Position numbers and translations under genes: made by a program. Under the pieces are notes generated by a model. That model was not told where the DNA came from, ran no database searches, and saw only the letters and a program-made list of their open reading frames with translations. Below are positions 5,266 to 11,293 of a stretch of 11,293 nucleotides of DNA, piece after piece. Position 1 is the stretch's first letter. The number at the start of each line of letters is the position of its first letter. This DNA comes from Bacteroidales bacterium UBA2764 (GTDB lineage Bacteria > Bacteroidota > Bacteroidia > Bacteroidales > Paludibacteraceae): the NCBI GenBank assembly GCA_002352705.1, contig DEIW01000174.1, positions 1-11,293 of the forward strand, written 5' to 3'.

Positions 5266-7185
5266 ATGTCTAAAATAGGACGTTCCATATTATTCGTATT
5301 AGTGCTTTGCGCATCTATGGCATGTCAGTCGCGTATAGAACGGCTGGAGCGTTTGGCGGAGCATCAGACGGCGGAATTGGTATCTGCTCTTGAACGTAAT
5401 GCCCCTATGGACACTATCAGGGCTATAGCGGAGTCGCAGGAAAAAGTGCTTTTTTATATTTTTGATTCGCGGCAGATGGTATATTGGTCTTCCAACCGTC
5501 TGGCTGCGGAAGCTGTCTATCTGTTTGCATATGACACATGGCGCGACATGACTTTTTCTAACGCTGAGGGGCGTGCACGCTGGTCGAAGGCAGGCGGCTA
5601 TAATGTGCTGACTGTCATTCCTCTGAATTATACGGAGATACCTTCCGATACCCCTGAACCCCGGCAATCAGCACTGTCTAATCTGCAATATATCATCATT
5701 GCTATTTTTGCATTGATTATTCTAATAGGACTGATAGGCCTGATACGTGCCCGTGGTATCCGTAATATGCGGCTTTCTACACGGATAATGTACATTATCC
5801 TTTCCTGTGTCTTAGCGGTTTTTATCTATATTTTCTTCATGTCCATACGCTATGTACATACCAATTTTGAACATCGCCAGCGTCAGGAACTTCAGACCCG
5901 GTCGGAGTATATTCAGGCTTTCATGCGTTCGCTTTATTACTGGGATGTCTCTTTGCTACCCGCGCAAGCAGAGGGTTTATCTATTGACTTGCATGATTTG
6001 GCGTATGACATGAATCAAGATATTCATGTGTATTCGCTTTCAGGAGAACTATTAGCGACTTCCTCTCCGGCACTCTTTGAGAAAGGTTACCTCTCGCGCC
6101 GCATGGCTCCTGAAGCTTTTTTTACCGAGGAACATACTGCTGTATGCTATGAGTTTATGAACTCCCAGCCGTATTTAGTATCGTATGTCCCTTTCCACAA
6201 CGGATCGTTTGTCACAATAGGGTATATAGCAGTACCTTATTTTCTCAGTGAAAAGACCCGGAATGCAGAAGTTGATGAGTTTCTTTCGCGTTTGTTACCA
6301 CCGTACCTGTTGGTGCTCGCTTTGGCTCTCTTCTTCTCTTTCTGGGCTGCTAAAAGTATGACAGCTCCCATCTCTATGCTGAATGAAAAGATGCGCCATT
6401 TTGAGATAGGCGCAAAAGATAACCATATTGATTATCCTTATCATGATGAGTTAGGAGCCTTGGTAGAACGGTATAACATGTTGGTTGACAGTGTGGAGGA
6501 TAGTGCGGAAAAATTGGCGAACGCGGAGCGAGAGGGAGCATGGCGGACCATGGCGCGGCAAATAGCCCATGAGATTAACAACCCACTGACGCCGATGAAA
6601 CTATCTGTGCAGAAACTCCAACTCAAGCACGGCACGGACCAGTTTGATGCCTATTTTGATAAAACCACCAAGATGCTGATTTCTGAGATTGACAACCTGG
6701 CACATATAGCACAGTCTTTTGCTACTTTTGCCAAACAGCCTGAGGTGGTGACGACAGAGGTGGATATTGCTGAGAAGTTATCGAATGTGATTACTCTCCA
6801 ACGCGAAAATGACGAGCAAATACCTATTCGTTATGTCGGACCTGACTCGGGGATTCTCGTGCGTGCCGATAAAGAGCAAATCAGCCAGGTCTTTGTAAAT
6901 ATACTCCGTAATGCACTGCAGGCGTCCCCTACGGATATCATAGTAGTTCTTAATGCCGCTTATTCTGAGCGCGAGGTGCAGATATCCATTTCGGACGATG
7001 GTACTGGTATTCCGGCAGAAATACAGCCTCGGATTTTCCGGCCGAATTTCACAACTAAGACAAACGGAAACGGTTTGGGGTTAGCAATCTCCAAACATAT
7101 TATTGAGGGATCAGGCGGAAGTATTTCTTTTGAGACGTCTGAAAAAGGAACCACTTTCTTCATTACTCTGAAAAAGAACGGATAA
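5266..7185 (+). CDS. NtrY-like membrane sensor histidine kinase
   Basis: A 639-residue protein. An N-terminal hydrophobic stretch (5-19) ends in SMACQ, which could be a relaxed lipobox, a signal peptide or simply a membrane anchor. An extracytoplasmic part (20-141) contains the motif VYWSSN, seen in related Bacteroidetes kinases. Membrane helices follow at about 142-161, 175-195 and 346-364, with a second extracytoplasmic sensor domain at about 196-345. Next come a HAMP linker (about 365-418) and the kinase core: H-box IAHEINNPLTPMKLS with the phospho-acceptor His435, N-box NILRNALQAS (Asn549), G1 DDGTGIP, F-box IFRPNFTTK and G2 GNGLGLA. HEINNPLTPMKLS is the NtrY-type H-box. Start at 5266 is chosen because it directly follows the promoter and gives the hydrophobic N-terminus; earlier in-frame codons lie inside the divergent gene. 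No response regulator is encoded nearby, so its partner must be elsewhere. The signal sensed is unknown. Confidence 0.9.
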   Translation: MSKIGRSILFVLVLCASMACQSRIERLERLAEHQTAELVSALERNAPMDTIRAIAESQEKVLFYIFDSRQMVYWSSNRLAAEAVYLFAYDTWRDMTFSNAEGRARWSKAGGYNVLTVIPLNYTEIPSDTPEPRQSALSNLQYIIIAIFALIILIGLIGLIRARGIRNMRLSTRIMYIILSCVLAVFIYIFFMSIRYVHTNFEHRQRQELQTRSEYIQAFMRSLYYWDVSLLPAQAEGLSIDLHDLAYDMNQDIHVYSLSGELLATSSPALFEKGYLSRRMAPEAFFTEEHTAVCYEFMNSQPYLVSYVPFHNGSFVTIGYIAVPYFLSEKTRNAEVDEFLSRLLPPYLLVLALALFFSFWAAKSMTAPISMLNEKMRHFEIGAKDNHIDYPYHDELGALVERYNMLVDSVEDSAEKLANAEREGAWRTMARQIAHEINNPLTPMKLSVQKLQLKHGTDQFDAYFDKTTKMLISEIDNLAHIAQSFATFAKQPEVVTTEVDIAEKLSNVITLQRENDEQIPIRYVGPDSGILVRADKEQISQVFVNILRNALQASPTDIIVVLNAAYSEREVQISISDDGTGIPAEIQPRIFRPNFTTKTNGNGLGLAISKHIIEGSGGSISFETSEKGTTFFITLKKNG

Positions 7186-7242
7186 AGTTAGCACTAAAAA
7201 GAAGGTTTATTTCCTTGGATTTTGGTGCATCGATTGCTAACT
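7186..7242. repeat. 57-bp segment bounded by an 8-bp inverted repeat
   Basis: AGTTAGCA (7186-7193), directly after the kinase stop codon, is the exact reverse complement of TGCTAACT (7235-7242). Inside lies a small secondary inverted pair, AAGG/CCTT, around TTTATTT. It may be structured 3' UTR of the kinase mRNA. The spacer is too long for a simple terminator and no T-run follows on the plus strand. Confidence 0.5.
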
Positions 7243-7244
7243 AT

Positions 7245-7314
7245 AAAAAAAGAAGGTTGTCTCACGACAACCCAATCTTTTCATTTAACCTTAAATCTAA
7301 TACCATGAAAAACA
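7245..7314 (-). ncRNA. Candidate small RNA (about 70 nt, two hairpins, own promoter and terminator)
   Basis: On the minus strand a consensus promoter (plus 7320-7351) is followed after about 6 nt by a compact unit. A 5' hairpin pairs TTTTCAT with ATGAAAA (7-bp stem, plus 7305-7311 with 7278-7284) around a 20-nt A/T-rich loop containing GATTTAAGGTTAA. A GC-rich hairpin follows, GGTTGTC/GACAACC with a 4-nt loop, and then a run of seven T. This is the architecture of an independently transcribed, intrinsically terminated sRNA. I have the impression that very similar sequence recurs in intergenic regions of other Bacteroidales genomes, but cannot confirm it here. A 14-codon frame starts inside it (7306 to 7262), so a leader peptide is an alternative. 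It lies 3' of the mutS-mltG-usp operon on the same strand. Confidence 0.55.
7255..7283. terminator. Hairpin terminator, probably bidirectional
   Basis: GGTTGTC (7255-7261), loop TCAC, GACAACC (7266-7272): a perfect 7-bp stem. A7 stands on the left (7245-7251) and TCTTTTCATTT on the right. Reading plus, it would end the histidine kinase transcript. Reading minus, it ends the small RNA candidate with seven U, and would also stop read-through from the mutS operon. Confidence 0.8.
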
Positions 7315-7319
7315 CGGTG

Positions 7320-7351
7320 CAAAATTACTGCTTTTTGACGGAATGACCAAA
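7320..7351 (-). promoter_or_regulatory. Promoter of the small RNA candidate
   Basis: On the minus strand, TTTG (plus 7348-7351), 20 bases, then TAATTTTG (plus 7320-7327). This fits the Bacteroidetes TTTG-N19/20-TAnnTTTG consensus as well as the other promoters in this window. It faces away from the kinase gene and toward the hairpins at 7245-7314. Confidence 0.72.
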
Positions 7352-7414
7352 TATTTTGATGAAAAAGTGCCAAAAAACTATATTTTGCTAAATTCAGTTT
7401 ACAAAATGTTTCTT

Positions 7415-7975
7415 TTAGTCGCATAAAGAGAACAGGTCTTCTCTCGGATTGACTAACATGACCGGAACCAAGGCGCGTTGGATGGCTTTTCGTTCGGGGG
7501 GGCCAAAGAGTATATCATCCAATCCATAGTCTCGGCTGGCGGTGAGAATCAATAAGTCATGCTGAAAATCACGTTGGCGTTCGGATGCTTCCCGGATGAT
7601 AGAAAACGAGTCTTTTCTTGCCAATACTATTTCATATGAGATTTTTTCTCCTGTTCTTTCTGCCACCGCATTGATATGTGTCACTATCCTGTTTACGTTT
7701 TGGCGGGCATGTGAACCATAGTCATTGGCCTGAAGTAGGATGATATGAGCGCCGGTCTTTCGAGCCAAGTAGGTGCATATTTCTGCTTTATACGTTTCCT
7801 CCTCCAGCATTGAAACTGGAACAAGGAGTCTGCGTAGCGGTTTGATAGTCATTGTATTAGTAACAAAGACGTACGGTCGTCGCTCTTCGCGGCAGTCATT
7901 CAGTTGCTGTTGGATTGTACGGCTGTTGTTTGTGCACTCTATGAGCCGTATATCTTCGTTGTTATCCCAGATCAT
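7415..7975 (-). CDS. Universal-stress-protein-like (UspA-fold) protein
   Basis: A 186-residue cytoplasmic protein with no signal peptide or membrane segment. The first 55 residues (MIWDNNEDIRLIECTNNSRT and onward) match nothing I recognise. From about residue 62 the pattern is UspA-like: LRRLLVPVSMLEEETYKAEI, then YLARKTGAHIILLQAND, a central helix, HDLLILTASRDYGLDDILFG, and a final strand VPVMLVNPR that matches the 'P.LVV' end of Usp domains. GPPERKAIQRALVPV lies where the nucleotide-binding G-x-S/T residues of ATP-binding Usp proteins sit, but the match is not clear, so ATP binding is uncertain. Start at 7975 is chosen because it overlaps the mltG stop as ATGA; a longer reading would run over mltG. 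Probably the last gene of the mutS-mltG operon. Function unknown. Confidence 0.68.
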   Translation of the reverse strand: MIWDNNEDIRLIECTNNSRTIQQQLNDCREERRPYVFVTNTMTIKPLRRLLVPVSMLEEETYKAEICTYLARKTGAHIILLQANDYGSHARQNVNRIVTHINAVAERTGEKISYEIVLARKDSFSIIREASERQRDFQHDLLILTASRDYGLDDILFGPPERKAIQRALVPVMLVNPREDLFSLCD

Positions 7976-9024
7976 TGCAGTCTTTCCCAGTTTATAGTAT
8001 CCATAGTATGTCGATATTCCCGTGCAGCCGCAGAGTGATTTCTGTACGTGGACGAGAAAATATGTGTGTTGTTCAGTTCTGGGCTGGCGCACATAAAGAG
8101 ATAATCTGTCTTAGGCGCATTAAGCACAATATCAATAGTTTGTGGAGCCGGACAGCGGATGGGACCGGGAGGTAAGCCTGGATTCTTGTATGTGTTATAG
8201 GGGGATTCCACTGCCAGATGTCTGTATAACACACGCTTGAGTTTGAAATCTCCTACGGCATATTTGATAGTGGGGCAAGCCTGTAAAGGCATGTTTTTAT
8301 GCACACGGTTCAGGTAGAGGCTGGCAATAAGTGGCAGTTCTTGTTTGTTATGGCTTTCTCCTTCTACGATGGATGCTACGATGGCTATTTCAATAGGGGT
8401 GAGACCCAGAGAGTCGGCTTTCGCCCGTCGCTCTTCATTCCAAAAAGTGTTATATTCGCGTAGCATGCGTTTAAAAAGTCCGTCAGGTGTGATATTCCAG
8501 TACACCTCGTAGGTGTTCGGAATAAAAAGGCATCGGCTGGTCTCTTTGTTAAAGCCGAAGGGAGCCAAATAAGCATCATCCTCCAGTAGGTGCAACAGAG
8601 TGGTGCTGTCCATCTGCAGATGAGCGGTCACTTTACCCGCCAACTCTTCGCGCGTACGTACATAATGATTCCACGTTATTCGCACTGGTGTCTGATAACC
8701 ATATTTGAGGCGTTCTATCAGTTCTCGGTCTCCAATCTCGGGTTGGAAGGTATAATGTCCCGGTTCAGGATGATGAAGTAACAGTATCCGGATATGCATC
8801 TTCAAATCCATCTCTGCACTGATTTCATAATCTTCCCGCAGTAAGTTGAGTACGGAGTCAGTGGTTGCACCCGCGTAGATATGATAACTATGCGGTTCGC
8901 CGTCGTATGAAGAAAAGTTACAAACCTCGTACCGGTAAAATTGCTCTGCGGCAAAAATGGTAATGATAAGAATCAGTCCTCCTATAATCCCTAAAACCCA
9001 ATATAAAATTTTACGTTTTTTCAT
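7972..9024 (-). CDS. mltG: Endolytic transglycosylase MltG (YceG-like)
   Basis: A 350-residue single-pass inner-membrane protein with its catalytic domain in the periplasm. MltG cuts nascent glycan strands and is thought to act as a terminase for peptidoglycan polymerisation. One N-terminal membrane helix is at about 8-25 (YWVLGIIGGLILIITIFAA) after MKKRK. A LysM-like part follows (about 45-110, with YHIYAGATTDSVLNLL), then the YceG catalytic domain: FIPNTYEVYW (168-176), ASIVEGES with the likely catalytic Glu221, LQACPTIKYA (248-256), SPYNTYKNPGLPPGPI (274-289), and a C-terminal FSSTYRNH. Length is near the family norm. It starts 12 nt after the mutS stop and ends in a 4-nt overlap with the Usp-like gene, so it is probably co-transcribed with both. 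Confidence 0.93.
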   Translation of the reverse strand: MKKRKILYWVLGIIGGLILIITIFAAEQFYRYEVCNFSSYDGEPHSYHIYAGATTDSVLNLLREDYEISAEMDLKMHIRILLLHHPEPGHYTFQPEIGDRELIERLKYGYQTPVRITWNHYVRTREELAGKVTAHLQMDSTTLLHLLEDDAYLAPFGFNKETSRCLFIPNTYEVYWNITPDGLFKRMLREYNTFWNEERRAKADSLGLTPIEIAIVASIVEGESHNKQELPLIASLYLNRVHKNMPLQACPTIKYAVGDFKLKRVLYRHLAVESPYNTYKNPGLPPGPIRCPAPQTIDIVLNAPKTDYLFMCASPELNNTHIFSSTYRNHSAAAREYRHTMDTINWERLQ

Positions 9025-9036
9025 AGATGATTCTGT

Positions 9037-11293
9037 TTATTTGCCTCCTACCAGGCGTTTTATCTCAGATAATTTATTAAGTGCCTCAAGTGGCGTTAAG
9101 TTGTTAATATCCAGTGATTTTACTTCGTCCCGGATTTGTTCCAGAACGGGATCATCCAGTTGGAAGAAACTCAATTGCATTCCTTCCCGTGACTCTCCGA
9201 TATGTTCGATGGGTTTGCTAATCTCTCCGTTTTTGGCGGCATGCTCAAGGTCCGCTAATATATGGTTAGCGCGCTCAATAATGGATGCAGGCATACCTGC
9301 TAATTTGGCTACGTGAATACCGAAACTGTGTTCACTTCCTCCTCGTACCAGTTTACGTAGGAATATTACTTTTCCGTTCACTTCCCGGACAGAGACATTA
9401 TAATTTCGGATTCGGTCAAAAGACTTCTCCATCTCATTGAGCTCGTGATAATGGGTAGCGAAAAGAGTTTTTGCGTGCCCCCGGTTTTCGTGAATATATT
9501 CCACAATCGCCCATGCGATAGATATTCCGTCGTAAGTGCTGGTGCCGCGTCCCAGTTCGTCGAAGAGCACCAGACTGCGTTCGGATAGATTATTCAGAAT
9601 CGAGGCGGCTTCATTCATTTCTACCATGAAGGTTGATTCTCCGAGGGAAATATTGTCGGAAGCTCCTACACGCGTAAAAATCTTGTCTACTACGCCGATA
9701 GAGGCACTTTCTGCGGGTACGAAAGACCCCATTTGTGCCATCAGTACAATCAGTGCTGTTTGGCGGAGTAGTGCGGACTTACCGGCCATATTTGGACCGG
9801 TAATGATGATGATTTGCTGTCCGTTATTATCCAGCATTACGTCATTGGCGATATATTGCTCTCCCGGTGGCAGTTGTTGTTCAATAACGGGATGACGGCC
9901 CTGACGGATATCAATGGTCAGGCTGTCGTTGACATCCGGACAAACGTAATGATATTCTGTCGCTACGGTGGCGAAAGAGAGCAGGCAATCGAGTTGCGCC
10001 AATACATTGGCATCCAGTTGCATTTGCGGAACCCATTCACTGAGCGCTAACATCAGTTCCTGATAGAGACGGTTTTCTATTATTTGAATCTTCTCCTCGG
10101 CGGAACTGATTTTCTCTTCGTAGGCTTTGAGTTCCTCCGTGATATATCGCTCTGCATTGACCAATGTCTGTTTGCGAATCCAATCCGGCGGAACTTGGTC
10201 TTTGTAAGTGTTGCGTACTTCCAGGTAGTAGCCAAAGACGTTATTATAGCCTATTTTAAGGCTTTGGATGCCGGTCCGCTCTATCTCGCGTTGCTGAATT
10301 TGAAGGAGATAATCCCTGCCATCCGATTGAATGGCGCGTAACTCGTCTAATTCGGTATCTACGCCTCGGGCGATGATGTTCGGTCGTCCTTGCGCCAAAG
10401 GCGGATCGGGGACAATCTCCCGTTCTATACGGCTACGCATCTCATGGCATGGCTCCAATTCTTCCCCTAAGACGGACAGATAGGCATTCTCATGTGCCTC
10501 TTCACAAATTCGTTTGATGGGGGCTACTGCGCTTAAAGCTCGGCCTAACTGAACCATTTCGCGGGGGCCGATCCGTCCGGTAGATATCTTGCTGACGATG
10601 CGTTCCAAATCTCCTACTTGATTCAGAGCCTCGCGTATGCTTTCGCGTGCTTCGGGCTGTTTGAAGAAGTGCTCTACAACGGTTTGACGGTTGCGGATCG
10701 GTCTGACTTCTTTGAGAGGGAATGCCATCCATCGGTGTAGCAGACGCCCGCCCATGGGAGTTATGGTGCGGTCGATAATATCATATAGCGTGCGGCTGTC
10801 TTCTGTTTGACCGCCGATGAGTTCCAGATTACGGATGGTAAATTTGTCCAACCATACATATTTGTCTTCCTCGATACGGCTCAGGTGTTGGATATGACCG
10901 GTTTGCAGGTGTTGTGTCATGTCCAGATACATCAGTATTCCTCCGGCAGCTGTGACACCCGCCGGCATTTTCTCTAATCCAAAACCTTTTAATGAACTGA
11001 CGCCCCATAGCTTCTGAAGTCTCTCTCTCGCCGTGCTTTCCACAAGCATCCAGTCCTCCAGCTCAAACGTGAAAAACTTATTGCCGAATAGATTTTCCAA
11101 ATCAGCCTTGCGGCCGCGTACATACAATACCTCTTTCGGTGCGAAATTAGTCAGCAGTTTGTCGATATAGTCGCTGTCTCCTTGTCCCGCGAGGAACTCG
11201 CCGGTAGAGATGTCCAAAAAGGCTACACCTATGGCATGTTTGTCGAAATGCAGGCATGCCACCCAGTTGTTCTCCTTCTGCGTGAGGGTGGTG
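9037..11293 (-). CDS. mutS: DNA mismatch repair ATPase MutS (N-terminus off the window)
   Basis: About 751 C-terminal residues are present. The frame stays open to the right edge (TTLTQKENNWVACLHF...), so roughly the first 110-120 residues, including the mismatch-reading Phe-x-Glu motif of domain I, lie outside. Visible are the end of domain I and the connector (GVAFLDISTGEFLAG onward), and the core/lever and clamp region (FGYYLEVRNTYKDQVPPDWI and onward). The ATPase follows: Walker A GPNMAGKS (plus about 9775-9800), Walker B LVLFDELGRGTSTYDG (plus about 9525-9570) and the ATHYHELN switch, then HVAKLAGMP and a C-terminal dimerisation helix. MutS finds mismatches after replication and recruits MutL. 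All ATPase motifs are intact. It is the first visible gene of the minus-strand mutS-mltG-usp set; the promoter is beyond the window. Confidence 0.97.
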   Translation of the reverse strand, partial: TTLTQKENNWVACLHFDKHAIGVAFLDISTGEFLAGQGDSDYIDKLLTNFAPKEVLYVRGRKADLENLFGNKFFTFELEDWMLVESTARERLQKLWGVSSLKGFGLEKMPAGVTAAGGILMYLDMTQHLQTGHIQHLSRIEEDKYVWLDKFTIRNLELIGGQTEDSRTLYDIIDRTITPMGGRLLHRWMAFPLKEVRPIRNRQTVVEHFFKQPEARESIREALNQVGDLERIVSKISTGRIGPREMVQLGRALSAVAPIKRICEEAHENAYLSVLGEELEPCHEMRSRIEREIVPDPPLAQGRPNIIARGVDTELDELRAIQSDGRDYLLQIQQREIERTGIQSLKIGYNNVFGYYLEVRNTYKDQVPPDWIRKQTLVNAERYITEELKAYEEKISSAEEKIQIIENRLYQELMLALSEWVPQMQLDANVLAQLDCLLSFATVATEYHYVCPDVNDSLTIDIRQGRHPVIEQQLPPGEQYIANDVMLDNNGQQIIIITGPNMAGKSALLRQTALIVLMAQMGSFVPAESASIGVVDKIFTRVGASDNISLGESTFMVEMNEAASILNNLSERSLVLFDELGRGTSTYDGISIAWAIVEYIHENRGHAKTLFATHYHELNEMEKSFDRIRNYNVSVREVNGKVIFLRKLVRGGSEHSFGIHVAKLAGMPASIIERANHILADLEHAAKNGEISKPIEHIGESREGMQLSFFQLDDPVLEQIRDEVKSLDINNLTPLEALNKLSEIKRLVGGK

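Noticed and set aside
7976..8092. Extended start of the Usp-like protein at 8092
   Set aside because: It would overlap mltG by about 120 nt; the ATGA overlap at 7972-7975 is the natural start.

Overview
The window looks like a chromosomal segment from a member of the order Bacteroidales (phylum Bacteroidota). Three things point there. First, promoters have the Bacteroidetes form TTTG-N19/20-TAnnTTTG, and Shine-Dalgarno sequences are mostly absent. Second, the gene content is typical: a DUF3078 outer-membrane-type protein, zapA followed directly by rny, and a MutS / MltG cluster. Third, TrmN6 has the characteristic start MSFRFKQFY and ends in KDFYL. Genus and species cannot be decided from the sequence. 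No phage, transposase, CRISPR array, rRNA or tRNA was seen.

Layout. Positions 1-294 hold no gene: an 11-bp tandem repeat array runs off the left edge, followed by a good promoter and an A/C-rich leader. Positions 295-3683 (+) carry a secreted DUF3078 beta-barrel-type protein, a small coiled-coil protein, ZapA, and RNase Y. The last three are tightly packed (17-nt gap, then an ATGA overlap), which suggests a cell-division / RNA-turnover transcription unit. At 3730-3761 a strong hairpin separates rny from the convergent trmN6. Positions 3743-5171 (-) carry a CcdA/DsbD-like membrane protein with His-rich loops and, overlapping it by 17 nt, trmN6. Positions 5172-5265 hold two interleaved divergent promoters. 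Positions 5266-7185 (+) encode an NtrY-like sensor histidine kinase with no response regulator nearby. Positions 7186-7414 have no large protein gene but contain a probable small RNA on the minus strand with its own promoter and terminator. Positions 7415-11293 (-) carry mutS (5' end off the window), mltG and a universal-stress-like protein, 12 nt apart and then overlapping by 4 nt, so probably one operon.

Most of the genes are housekeeping. The less ordinary material lies in the non-coding and repeat layer: the phased 11-bp array at the left edge; an exact 24-bp block shared by two intergenic gaps (built on a 15-bp tandem unit); a 23-bp tandem duplication inside trmN6 read in two frames; a terminator hairpin built from the last codons of trmN6; and the two-hairpin small-RNA candidate. 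No clearly new multi-gene system was recognised. The sRNA-like element and the repeat families are the best candidates for follow-up.
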